From NCBI GenBank assembly GCA_964617765.1, contig CAZTZY010000070.1, positions 1 to 15,559 on the forward strand: 15,559 nt of DNA, in the 5' to 3' direction. The position numbers and the translations under genes are program-made. Under the pieces are notes generated by a model that saw only the letters and a list, made by a program, of their open reading frames with translations, ran no database searches and was not told the origin of the DNA. Below, piece after piece: positions 7,947 to 15,338 of the stretch. This stretch comes from CAZTZY01 sp964617765. GTDB taxonomy: Bacteria > Pseudomonadota > Gammaproteobacteria > Pseudomonadales > DT-91. Numbering within the stretch: position 1 is the first letter of the stretch; each line of letters starts with the position of its first letter.

Positions 7947-9115
7947 TCAGTTTTATCTTTGATACTACTGATGGTAGATGAGAGGTCAGTTTGTTTTATG
8001 AGCATGTTTTCAGTGGCGCCAGCTATCGGGGCTATCACTACCTTTTCGCCAATTTGCAGGCCACTGGCAATGTAGACATGGTCAGCTCCTCGGTGGAATA
8101 ACTCCACTTTTTTGCTGTGCAAGCGGTTGTCTGCAGATATTACCCAAACTGTATTATCGCTGTGTAATGCACTGAGAGGTAAGCTAATGGCGTTATGAAG
8201 AGGTTTGCCTTGCATATCAATTTTAAGCAGGGTTCCTGACACAATCTCTTCCAGAGAGGATTTTTCTGCAAACACTTTGGCTATAACGTAAATCATATGA
8301 TTGGGGGCAATGAATCCTTCAGATCGTAAAATTTCACCGCGCCATTGTTGCCCGGTGTTTTCATTACTGATTAACAATGGGCTCTTTGTCTTGTTATCTA
8401 TTGATGGGATTCCAGCTAACGCAAATTGCTCCTGCGTCAGTGGAAAACGAATGCGATATGCCTCTGTAGAATAAATTTGCGCCAGAGGTCGGCCGACAAA
8501 TAATTGCTCCAGCTCCTGTATATTTCGGGCCATGACGCGGCCGTTAAAGGGTGCGCGAAGAGTGGCATTATCCATTTGTTTTTGTGCCAGCTGCATGAGG
8601 GCTAATGCAGCTTCCCTGGCGCTGGTTGCAACTGCAAGCTGAGGTTTGCCTTGAGCCAATGCGCTATTATTTTCATTGCCTTCTAACAGCCCCACGGCTT
8701 CAATTTGCGCCTTGATTTCAAGTTCATGCAATGCAGCCTGTTCATAGGCTGCTTTGGCTTTTTGTAATTCCATGTTCAGGTAGGTTGTGTCTGCCTGTAA
8801 TAATATATCACCGCGTTTAAAGTTGGAGCCGGCTTCGAATTTATCGGTAATGTGCGTGACGGTGCCAATAACCTGTGAAACCAGTGACATTTGTTTTTCG
8901 GGCTCAATAATGCCGCGCGCCTGAAGAGGAATGGTGAGGGTTTCCATTTTTGTAATTACTACATCTACAGTCGGGACAACTTTGGATATGACTGGTTTTG
9001 ACGGGCTGGTTTTATGGTTAAACAAAAAAAACAATATAAAGGCAGTAAGAACAATCACAGCCAGGGAAAAATAAATTTGAAGTTTGCCCTGTGTTTCAGT
9101 ATCGGACGTTTTCAT
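7943..9115 (-). CDS. RND periplasmic adaptor (membrane fusion protein)
   Basis: This is the adaptor linking the RND permease to an outer-membrane channel of the TolC type. Of 390 residues, 13-33 form an N-terminal membrane anchor without a lipobox cysteine. The lipoyl-like domain is split between about 79-110 (VSQVIGTVTHI, then RGDILLQAD) and 184-215, with the hallmark DNATLRAPFNGRV at 182-194. An alpha-helical hairpin occupies about 113-183 between the halves, and beta-barrel and membrane-proximal domains follow. The stop overlaps the permease ATG by 4 bases (ATGA). The ATG itself shares one base with the stop of a 39-codon frame upstream (TAATG). No strong ribosome site precedes it, which fits coupled translation. 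The family assignment is secure. The substrate is unknown. Confidence 0.92.
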   Translation of the reverse strand: MKTSDTETQGKLQIYFSLAVIVLTAFILFFLFNHKTSPSKPVISKVVPTVDVVITKMETLTIPLQARGIIEPEKQMSLVSQVIGTVTHITDKFEAGSNFKRGDILLQADTTYLNMELQKAKAAYEQAALHELEIKAQIEAVGLLEGNENNSALAQGKPQLAVATSAREAALALMQLAQKQMDNATLRAPFNGRVMARNIQELEQLFVGRPLAQIYSTEAYRIRFPLTQEQFALAGIPSIDNKTKSPLLISNENTGQQWRGEILRSEGFIAPNHMIYVIAKVFAEKSSLEEIVSGTLLKIDMQGKPLHNAISLPLSALHSDNTVWVISADNRLHSKKVELFHRGADHVYIASGLQIGEKVVIAPIAGATENMLIKQTDLSSTISSIKDKTE

Positions 9116-9234
9116 TATTGAACATCTTCAAGGAGGTTTATGGGTAAGTAAACCCTGATTTCCGGAGTGTCGTCAATACTTCCCGGGTCTGGCAATGCAG
9201 TTTGTGTTTCTGGAAGAAATCGGTGTTTTATCAT
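9115..9234 (-). CDS. Candidate small protein (39 residues) coupled to the adaptor gene
   Basis: Between the MFS gene and the adaptor gene there is an ATG frame of 39 codons that starts MIKHRFLPETQTALPDPG and ends in YLPINLLEDVQ. Its TAA overlaps the adaptor ATG by one base (TAATG), the arrangement expected of a translationally coupled pair. The frame stays open for about 16 codons upstream of this ATG and includes a possible TTG start. The composition (acidic, proline-rich, soluble, no membrane segment) looks like a protein rather than random AT-rich DNA. The ribosome site is weak: a GGA lies 13-15 bases upstream. I recognise no family. It may be a leader peptide, a small regulator of the pump, or a chance frame in a 157-base gap. 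Confidence 0.35.
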   Translation of the reverse strand: MIKHRFLPETQTALPDPGSIDDTPEIRVYLPINLLEDVQ

Positions 9235-9272
9235 AATTGGAGGGTAGTCCAAATTTCTAAATCTTTTAAAGA

Positions 9273-10610
9273 TTAGAGATGCGTTTTAAGAATAGCATCT
9301 TCTTCCATAACAGGCGTTTCTATATCTTCCATCAGGGTGTCGAGTTGACGGATACTTTTTATAAACCAGGCAAGAATACCTGCAATAAGAGTGATCAAAC
9401 CTAATAAAGAAATGGTGAGGGCAATACCCCGGCCATCTCCTGAGCCATAAATCCCGGAAAGATAAGGGGTTAGCCATCCATCATCCATCATTGACGGAAT
9501 AAATACATTATCACTGAGAAACCCTGCTCCCAATAAAACCATTCCATTGCAGATGCCCATAGCAAAATTTCGCAGACCGATAACCCGGCCAATCATGTTT
9601 GAATGCACTTTACGTTGAATCAATGCGCGGTTATTGGCGTCATAGACAGGGAAGCAGCTGAGAATAAAGAATCCACAAATACCCAATACCCAGGGTGTCA
9701 TGCTTATAGGGGCAAGCATCGAGAATGTCCCCGCCACTAATGTAGCAACAAAAATCATGGGTATATGGCGGTTGATATTTTTCAGGGCAATCATCAACAC
9801 GCTGCCAAACAGCATCCCTATTCCTGCAAATGACATGATATAACCCATGATATTGGCTGAGGTAAAAGACAGTATCATGGGCTGAATCATGACGCTCATG
9901 CCCATGAGCATGGCTACTACCGTAGAATAGAGAAACATGGTGTATTTAAGGCCAGGGTTTGCATTCAGGTAATCCCATCCGGTTTTAAGAAAAACCAAAA
10001 TATTCTCATCTTTATTTTTGGCGGTTTCGATAGGGCAGGGCTGCGGGATAAAGGTCAGGATAATAGTTATCAGTGATACAACATAAGTGCATAAATCGAT
10101 AGTAAAAATAGTATCCAGTCCAACGGATTCGTATAAATAGCCGGAAATGGCAGGGCTAACCAATTGAATGATACCGCCCGCCAGGGCAATCATGCCATTA
10201 GCGCGAGTCAGTTGTTCTTTATGAACCATGAGCGGGATGGTGGCAGTGATAGCCGGTAAAACAAACGCTAAAAAAATCGAGTTTAATGCAACCAGGGCAA
10301 TAATATGCCAAGGCATCAGCAGATCCATGGAGTATAAAAGCATTAAAGATGCAGTGATGGCAAAGGAAGCTATTTGTGCAGAAAGAATGATCAGTTTTCG
10401 ATTCATGCGATCGACAAAGGCGCCGGCAATCGGACTTAATAACACCAGGGGAATCGCATTTGCCAATGCAATCATGGCATAGATAGTGACCGAACCGACC
10501 TCTTTAAAAACCCAAACGCCAAGGGCAAAGCCGGTTATTGAAGTACCAAACATGGAGATTGACTGTGCAATCAACAGAATGGTGAACGATCTCAGGGAGT
10601 ATGCAGGCAT
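9273..10610 (-). CDS. MFS efflux transporter, DHA3/MefA-like
   Basis: This is a twelve-helix drug:H+ antiporter-type exporter in the inner membrane, 445 residues long. Helices run from about residue 8 to 410. The loop 2-3 motif A is present as GAFVDRMNRKLII (63-75). A long periplasmic loop between the last two helices carries the GSGDGRGIALT segment, which I know from DHA3-type exporters often found next to natural-product genes. The soluble C-terminal tail is acidic. There is no clear Shine-Dalgarno sequence before the ATG. It leads the same-strand set of MFS, small ORF, adaptor and RND permease. The 157-base gap to the adaptor has no terminator, so one transcript is likely. A plausible role is moving a compound into the periplasm for the RND pump to finish export. 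That role is inference. Confidence 0.88.
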   Translation of the reverse strand: MPAYSLRSFTILLIAQSISMFGTSITGFALGVWVFKEVGSVTIYAMIALANAIPLVLLSPIAGAFVDRMNRKLIILSAQIASFAITASLMLLYSMDLLMPWHIIALVALNSIFLAFVLPAITATIPLMVHKEQLTRANGMIALAGGIIQLVSPAISGYLYESVGLDTIFTIDLCTYVVSLITIILTFIPQPCPIETAKNKDENILVFLKTGWDYLNANPGLKYTMFLYSTVVAMLMGMSVMIQPMILSFTSANIMGYIMSFAGIGMLFGSVLMIALKNINRHIPMIFVATLVAGTFSMLAPISMTPWVLGICGFFILSCFPVYDANNRALIQRKVHSNMIGRVIGLRNFAMGICNGMVLLGAGFLSDNVFIPSMMDDGWLTPYLSGIYGSGDGRGIALTISLLGLITLIAGILAWFIKSIRQLDTLMEDIETPVMEEDAILKTHL

Positions 10611-10668
10611 GGGGTAAATACGACTTTATTATTTTATTATTGTTCTATTAATTGGTGGTAATTGTAAC

Positions 10669-10686
10669 CCAGAATATCCATTCTGG
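10669..10686. terminator. Hairpin between ubiB and the export operon
   Basis: CCAGAAT (10669-10675) and ATTCTGG (10680-10686) form a perfect 7-base stem with a 4-base loop, starting 20 bases past the ubiB stop. Read on the plus strand it is followed by CTTTTATTT, which is terminator-like. Read on the minus strand, where ubiB is transcribed, the following bases are GTTACAATT, with no T-run. It could slow or protect the ubi transcript or block antisense transcription. Some read-through into the MFS gene is likely. Confidence 0.35.
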
Positions 10687-10706
10687 CTTTTATTTCATTG
10701 AAGGAT

Positions 10707-12242
10707 TTAGCGTGAAAGCAGTAAATAAACCAGTGCTGCCAATAGTATAAGTACAGTGACAAGATTCAATCGTTGCTGATTCTTCAAGGCGTTTAATAAA
10801 GCGTCCTGTTGATCAATTTTCCGCTGCGTTGTAGCGGGCATTGATGGCGTGTTCAACCGTTCAAAAACCAGGTCAGGAATTCGAGGTAACTGTTCGAGCC
10901 AGCCGGGTGCATGACGTTGTAATTGTTTTAGCATGGCTTTGGGTGAGTAGCGCTCGCGCAACCATTCTTCCAGAAAGGGTTGTGCGGTGCTCCATAGATC
11001 AAGATCGGGATAAAGTTGCCTGCCCAGTCCCTCGACATTCAGTAGAGTTTTTTGCAATAAAATTAATGACGGTTGAACTTCCATTTCAAATCGGCGTGCT
11101 GTCTGAAATAAATACAACAGTAATTTCCCAAATGAAATTTCACCCAGAGGTTTTTCAAAAATGGGTTCACAGACAGAACGAATCGCCGCTTCAAAGTCGT
11201 TAGCGCGTGTATGTGGTGGAACCCAGCCGCATTCAACGTGCAATTCTGCGACCAAACGATAATCACGCTGGAAGATGGCCAATAAATTACGGGCAAGATA
11301 GTACTGATCAAATTCGCTAAGGCTACCGATAATGGCACAATCAATGCCTATGTATTGTGGTTTTTCCGGATCTTTATAACTGACAAAAATATTGCCAGGG
11401 TGCATATCAGCATGAAAAAAACTGTCGCGAAAAACCTGGGTGAAGAAAATTTCTACGCCGCGTTCCGCGAGCGTACGCATATTGATGCCTTGTGCTCGCA
11501 GGGCTTCAATATCGGTGACGGGCATACCATAAATACGCTCCATGACTAAAACGTTATGACTGCAGAAATCCCAATACACTTCGGGCACATAGAGTAAATC
11601 AGAATCTATGAAATTCCGGCGTAATTGTGAGGTATTGGCCGCTTCACGTTGTAAATCAAGTTCATCGAGAATGGTATGCCGGTAATCTTCCACTAACTGT
11701 ACTGGATGCAGGCGTTTACCTTCTGGATGAAAGCGCTGGATTGCCCTGGCGAGAATTAATAACAGGTTAATATCTTTGTTGATAATAAGTTGTATGTTTG
11801 GGCGAACGACTTTGACCACTACTTCCTGGCCATTTTTCAGAGTCGCAGTATGAACCTGGGCTATCGATGCAGAGGCCAGAGGTTTTGTATCAAAAGAACC
11901 AAAAACGAGTGCTACTGGTTGCCTGAGTTCTTTTTCAATAATGCTAATGGCAACGTGACTGGGGAAAGGTGGGACATTATCCTGTAATTTAGCCAACTCT
12001 GCTGCCAGTTCGTCATCAAGCAAATCCTTGCGAGTGGAAAGCATTTGCCCGAACTTGATGAAGATAGGGCCCAATTGCTCCAGTGCCAAACGCAAACGCA
12101 CAGGCGCGGAAGCTTTCGGCTGTGGAAATAACGCTATGGGTAATAACACCAATTTTGCATACCAGGGCAGCAGGCTGCGATCAATAAAGACATCCAGACG
12201 CAGGGTAACAAAAATCCATAAAATATGCAGAAGACGAATCAA
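10707..12242 (-). CDS. ubiB: Ubiquinone biosynthesis protein UbiB (atypical kinase/ATPase)
   Basis: UbiB belongs to the ABC1/ADCK/COQ8 family of atypical protein-kinase-like ATPases and supports coenzyme Q synthesis at the inner membrane. The family signatures are in order: KFGQ (63-66), the alanine-rich loop ASASIAQVH (123-131), the nucleotide-binding lysine K144, DELD (193-196), HADMHPGNI (277-285) and the metal-binding D301 in DCAIIGSL. E. coli has DCGIVG at the last site, so Ala replaces a Gly here. Length is 511 against 546 in E. coli. The C-terminus is shorter, with one clear hydrophobic helix (about 491-509) where E. coli has two. The ATG overlaps the ubiJ stop by 4 bases (ATGA). The tat genes that follow ubiB in E. 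coli are absent. Confidence 0.96.
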   Translation of the reverse strand: MIRLLHILWIFVTLRLDVFIDRSLLPWYAKLVLLPIALFPQPKASAPVRLRLALEQLGPIFIKFGQMLSTRKDLLDDELAAELAKLQDNVPPFPSHVAISIIEKELRQPVALVFGSFDTKPLASASIAQVHTATLKNGQEVVVKVVRPNIQLIINKDINLLLILARAIQRFHPEGKRLHPVQLVEDYRHTILDELDLQREAANTSQLRRNFIDSDLLYVPEVYWDFCSHNVLVMERIYGMPVTDIEALRAQGINMRTLAERGVEIFFTQVFRDSFFHADMHPGNIFVSYKDPEKPQYIGIDCAIIGSLSEFDQYYLARNLLAIFQRDYRLVAELHVECGWVPPHTRANDFEAAIRSVCEPIFEKPLGEISFGKLLLYLFQTARRFEMEVQPSLILLQKTLLNVEGLGRQLYPDLDLWSTAQPFLEEWLRERYSPKAMLKQLQRHAPGWLEQLPRIPDLVFERLNTPSMPATTQRKIDQQDALLNALKNQQRLNLVTVLILLAALVYLLLSR

Positions 12243-12868
12243 GGGGTATTCTCGCGAAAACGGGGATGTTGTTTGATGCGCATCATGCGCGCTTCCAGTC
12301 GTTCGGTTTTTTCCACCAGGTTTTGTACAGTATCAATAAACTGTTCGATCTCCATTTTGGTGGGAGACAGTTGTGCTTCTTCCAGAATGAATTCCTGTAA
12401 ATGGCGCATAAAAACCGGCTGGGTGGCGCGTAACCAGGCAAGGGTATCGCGACTCATTTTTCCGATAAAATGGGCAGGTAAATCGCCAATTAACTTAGCC
12501 AGCTGAAATTCCCAGTCAAGATCAATGCCCTGTAATATTTTTTGCACATTCATCAATAACTGGCTGTCGCCTTGTAAGCGCAGGTTGCCATTGATAAGGG
12601 TTGCAACCTTGTCTTGTGCACCTAATAGTTCTGTAAAGGCAGAAAGGTCACCCGTTAAATGGCTGTTAACAGTTTGCTGTTCGAAAGGATCAAGAAGAAT
12701 GCCATCAGAGGAGATGGTGATAACTACTTGTAAAACCGGTTCGGTACATTCGATTTGGATGCTTTTGCCAGCCAATAAGAGTAATTCAGTCTGTGCTGAC
12801 GGGTCGAGAGTTAAAGCCTGATTGATCAGTTTCTCTAACGCTTTAAGTTGCAGGTTTTTGCCCGGCAT
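12239..12868 (-). CDS. ubiJ: Ubiquinone biosynthesis accessory factor UbiJ (SCP2 domain)
   Basis: UbiJ is a non-catalytic lipid-binding factor of the cytoplasmic Ubi complex, where with UbiK it helps organise the hydroxylases and methyltransferases on hydrophobic intermediates. I place the start at the ATG at 12868, giving 209 residues beginning MPGKNLQLKALEKLIN. This matches E. coli UbiJ (about 201 residues, starting MPFKPLVTAGIESLLN). It also produces a TGATG junction with the ubiE stop. A longer in-frame start at 12928 would bury 20 codons in ubiE and is unlikely. The SCP2 domain spans about 10-110 and includes GNLRLQGDSQLL (94-105). Residues about 172-200 look like a coiled coil. The frame ends in an ATGA overlap with ubiB. 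Confidence 0.92.
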   Translation of the reverse strand: MPGKNLQLKALEKLINQALTLDPSAQTELLLLAGKSIQIECTEPVLQVVITISSDGILLDPFEQQTVNSHLTGDLSAFTELLGAQDKVATLINGNLRLQGDSQLLMNVQKILQGIDLDWEFQLAKLIGDLPAHFIGKMSRDTLAWLRATQPVFMRHLQEFILEEAQLSPTKMEIEQFIDTVQNLVEKTERLEARMMRIKQHPRFRENTP

Positions 12869-13617
12869 CAGGTTTTCAGGCCCTTGTGTAATGCCACAAT
12901 GCCGCCTGTCATATTGGTGTAGCCACACTGTTCAAAACCGGCTGTTGCCATCATGCCTTTCAATGTTTCCTGGTCAGGGTGCATGCGAATCGATTCTGCC
13001 AGATACTGATAGCTTTCTGCATCATCTGCCACCAGTTTCCCCACTTTAGGCAATATATTGAAAGAATAGGCATCGTAAGCTTTTTCTAACAGTTTATTAG
13101 TAGGTTTGGAAAACTCCAGAACCAGTAAACGGCCACCTGGCTTAAGGATACGAAACATGGAACGCAAGGCCATATCCTTGTCTGTAACGTTGCGCAAGCC
13201 AAATGCGATGGTGATGCAATCGAAGTAATTATCAGGAAAAGGCAGGCATTCAGCATTGGCTTGTACATATTGGATGTTGCTGACAATGCCTTTGTCGGTG
13301 AGCTTGTCGCGACCCACATTCAGCATTGAGTTGTTGATGTCAGCGAGTATCACTAATCCATCCTTGCCAACAATTTTTGAGAATTTTGCTGCAAGGTCTC
13401 CAGTTCCACCTGCGATATCGAGAATTTTATGGCCACGTCGCGCGCAACTGGCTTCAATCGTCAATTGTTTCCAAAGGCGATGGATGCCTGCAGACATCAG
13501 GTCATTCATGATGTCATATTTGGCAGCTACAGAATGGAACACTTCGGCTACTTTTGTGGCTTTTTCTTCTTTGGCTACAGTGGCGTAGCCGAAATGAGTA
13601 GTTTCTTTGTCAGTCAT
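12868..13617 (-). CDS. ubiE: Ubiquinone/menaquinone C-methyltransferase UbiE
   Basis: UbiE uses SAM to methylate the ring of demethylmenaquinone and of 2-polyprenyl-6-methoxy-benzoquinol in quinone synthesis. The 249 residues match E. coli UbiE (251) nearly end to end: ETTHFGYATVAKEEKA at the N-terminus, HSVAAKYDIMNDLMSAG (28-44), SAM motif I DIAGGTGD (67-74), ADINNSML (92-99), NAECLPFPDNYFD (121-133), LRNVTDK (141-147), LEFSKP (167-172) and RMHPDQETLK (211-220). It is first in the ubiE-ubiJ-ubiB cluster and its stop overlaps the ubiJ start by one base. A plausible sigma-70 promoter lies just upstream. Confidence 0.98.
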   Translation of the reverse strand: MTDKETTHFGYATVAKEEKATKVAEVFHSVAAKYDIMNDLMSAGIHRLWKQLTIEASCARRGHKILDIAGGTGDLAAKFSKIVGKDGLVILADINNSMLNVGRDKLTDKGIVSNIQYVQANAECLPFPDNYFDCITIAFGLRNVTDKDMALRSMFRILKPGGRLLVLEFSKPTNKLLEKAYDAYSFNILPKVGKLVADDAESYQYLAESIRMHPDQETLKGMMATAGFEQCGYTNMTGGIVALHKGLKT

Positions 13618-13652
13618 GATGAATTCAGCGCAAACGGTTAAAAGATGGAATT

Positions 13653-13681
13653 ATTGTAGCTGTAATGACTGTCTTCGTCAT
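13653..13681 (-). promoter_or_regulatory. Predicted sigma-70 promoter of ubiE-ubiJ-ubiB
   Basis: On the minus strand, ATGACG (complement of 13676-13681, 4 of 6 to TTGACA) and TACAAT (complement of 13653-13658, 5 of 6 to TATAAT) are separated by exactly 17 bases. The start site would be near 13646, giving a leader of about 29 bases. A short inverted repeat AATGAC/GTCATT (13664-13669 and 13677-13682) overlaps the -35 and could be a regulator site. Confidence 0.45.
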
Positions 13682-13705
13682 TGTTGCTGAATGGAAGTAG
13701 CCGAT

Positions 13706-13727
13706 AATGGGCTATTAAAAGCCCATT
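13706..13727. other. Hairpin between the methyltransferase gene and ubiE
   Basis: AATGGGCT (13706-13713) and AGCCCATT (13720-13727) form a perfect 8-base stem with a 6-base loop (ATTAAA). It begins 35 bases past the stop of the ICMT-like gene and lies upstream of the predicted ubiE promoter. It is well placed to end or trim the upstream transcript, but neither strand shows a T-run after it, so it is not a standard intrinsic terminator. Confidence 0.35.
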
Positions 13728-13761
13728 TGATGAAAATGAATTCGGCTAATTGTAGATGGAC

Positions 13762-14475
13762 CTAGCTTTTTTTCTTTAGAAGCCCGGCTTTCTTGGCTAT
13801 ATGTACCCCTAGCACCATTATAATTACCAGTGCTAATTCAACCCAGGTTGAAAGGGATATTGCACCACTTGCCCGGTAAGTTTCATTAGCCAGTAATAAA
13901 ACAATACCACCTGCGATGCCCGCGACCTGGGGGTATTCTTTGACGATAACCCGACGCACATTAAAAGCCATGCCTGCAGATGCTGCCGGTAAACGCGCAA
14001 GATTAGGTAGCCAGCGATTTACGTCAGAGCAATATGCGTCATAACCATTGCCAAATTTACCACGCAGGAAATTTTCTTCAGCGGCCACGATAGCAATGTA
14101 GATAAACAGCGTGAGGAAAATACCCGTCACCATGAGTATGGGTTGGGCATGTACCAGCAATGCACCAATCGCAATGGAAATGTTGCCGACATAAAGTGGA
14201 TTGCGGCACACAGTGAAAAAGCCTTCGGTGATCAGATCGGCAGCATACACTTTTTTATCGCGGCCTCCTCGCTTAATGTATTTCAAGCCAACCACGCCGA
14301 TGCGAAGGGATTCGCCAAAAAGCATGGTAGCGATGCCAATAATATCGAGCAGGTTTTCACTGATGCCAAACACTGAATTTTGTGCCGGAGGAACAAGAAT
14401 AAGAAGTAGCATCATCAAAGGGAAAACTTTATTTCGCCATTTAAAGAAAAAGTTTCCTATGGGAATAAGTGGCAT
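13762..14475 (-). CDS. ICMT/PEMT-family integral membrane methyltransferase
   Basis: This is a 237-residue membrane protein of the isoprenylcysteine carboxyl methyltransferase/phospholipid methyltransferase superfamily, which uses SAM on lipid-embedded substrates. The SAM-site signature is present as RNPLYVGN (91-98), followed by the second conserved block EENFLRGKFGNGYDAY (133-148) and VNRWLP (152-157). Hydrophobic segments lie at about 17-30, 42-60, 98-132, 184-199 and 208-226. The last two extend past the usual catalytic core, and the C-terminus is lysine-rich. A good ribosome site (GGAG, 5 bases before the ATG) supports the start. It follows the CmoA-like gene by 45 bases and is probably co-transcribed with it. 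The bacterial substrate is unknown. Prenylated cysteine itself is unlikely, and a lipid or small hydrophobic acid is more probable. Confidence 0.82.
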   Translation of the reverse strand: MPLIPIGNFFFKWRNKVFPLMMLLLILVPPAQNSVFGISENLLDIIGIATMLFGESLRIGVVGLKYIKRGGRDKKVYAADLITEGFFTVCRNPLYVGNISIAIGALLVHAQPILMVTGIFLTLFIYIAIVAAEENFLRGKFGNGYDAYCSDVNRWLPNLARLPAASAGMAFNVRRVIVKEYPQVAGIAGGIVLLLANETYRASGAISLSTWVELALVIIMVLGVHIAKKAGLLKKKS

Positions 14476-14520
14476 AGAGGCTCCAAAAATTGATTAAACC
14501 GAAAAATATGTTGACTGGTT

Positions 14521-15285
14521 TTAGTTCCGAATCGCAATAAACGCAGAAAAATTGTACCAACGGAAAAACTCTTCAACAGTGCCAAAGCCGTTGTTTAATA
14601 GTAATTCGCGGTTTTCTTCATACCGATAGGGCACAAGGACATTTTCCAGGGCTTCGCGTTTATTGGTGATCTCAACATCGGAATAGCCTTTAGTGCGTTT
14701 GTAATCATAGTAATGGTCGATATAGAGGCGATTTAGCCGTGAATCACTGACGACCAGTTTTTCTATCAAGATCAACGCGCCATTGGGACGCATGCCTTCT
14801 GCAATTCGGCGAATAATACGCTCGCGATATAATGGCCTAACGAATTGCAGCGTCAATAACATCATTACTACAGAAGCGTCTTCGATGTGCAGATTTTCGT
14901 GCATATCCTGGCAAATGAGATCAACCGGGCGTTTTGGTGCGAATTGATCCAGTTTTGCGCGAGCCTTGGTGAGCATTTCCGGAGAATTATCGATACCGAC
15001 AAAAAGAACATCGGGGTCGACAGTTTGGTCAAGCAATGTCAAGGTGGTGGCTGTTGAGCAACCAAGATCATAAAGACGTGAACCTGGTTCGGCAAAATCG
15101 GAGGCCAGTTCAACAACCATGCGCTGCATTTCGTCATAGTAGGGTACTGAGCGAGAAACCATGTCATCAAAGGCGGCTGCAACGGTCGCATCGAAACGAA
15201 AATCTGTGACGGCCATTTCTTTATTAGCGAAAACTTTATCTTCAGTACTTTTCTTTTCGGTTCCGTCAACTTTTACATGGGTCAT
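14521..15285 (-). CDS. cmoA: CmoA-family carboxy-S-adenosylmethionine synthase
   Basis: CmoA converts SAM and prephenate into carboxy-SAM (Cx-SAM) and phenylpyruvate. CmoB then uses Cx-SAM to make cmo5U34 in tRNA. The 254 residues align along the length of E. coli CmoA (247): FRFDATVAAAFDDMVSRSVP (29-48), YDLGCSTATTLTLL (72-85), IDNSPEML (98-105), LTLQFVRP (144-151), KRTKGYSDVEI (196-206) and NKREALENVL (208-217). R210 corresponds to E. coli Arg199, which I recall contacting the Cx-SAM carboxylate. An N-terminal extension of about 11 residues is supported by GGAG upstream of the first ATG. cmoB is not adjacent, though cmoA and cmoB are usually paired. The neighbour is an ICMT-like membrane methyltransferase instead. 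It may be the housekeeping CmoA or a paralogue with another role. Confidence 0.75.
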   Translation of the reverse strand: MTHVKVDGTEKKSTEDKVFANKEMAVTDFRFDATVAAAFDDMVSRSVPYYDEMQRMVVELASDFAEPGSRLYDLGCSTATTLTLLDQTVDPDVLFVGIDNSPEMLTKARAKLDQFAPKRPVDLICQDMHENLHIEDASVVMMLLTLQFVRPLYRERIIRRIAEGMRPNGALILIEKLVVSDSRLNRLYIDHYYDYKRTKGYSDVEITNKREALENVLVPYRYEENRELLLNNGFGTVEEFFRWYNFSAFIAIRN

Positions 15286-15338
15286 TTTTGGTGGTTCTCC
15301 GGCTGATTTTTTATAATCTTATATCGGCTCCCAGCTTA
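15286..15338 (-). promoter_or_regulatory. Upstream region of the CmoA-like gene
   Basis: On the minus strand this stretch reads GATATAAGATTATAAAAAAT followed by a GGAG ribosome site about 11 bases before the ATG. TATAAG and TATAAA are possible -10 boxes. A TTGACT (complement of 15355-15360) lies 29 bases from TATAAG, too far for a standard pair, so no full promoter can be assigned. Confidence 0.25.

Noticed and set aside
9131..9149. Perfect AAGGAGG followed by ATG on the plus strand
   Set aside because: The frame it would serve is only three codons (ATG GGT AAG TAA), and the region is the minus-strand operon gap, so this is a coincidence.
12869..12928. Longer ubiJ start at 12928 adding 20 N-terminal residues
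   Set aside because: The extra codons lie entirely inside ubiE, while the internal ATG at 12868 gives a TGATG junction and matches the E. coli UbiJ N-terminus.
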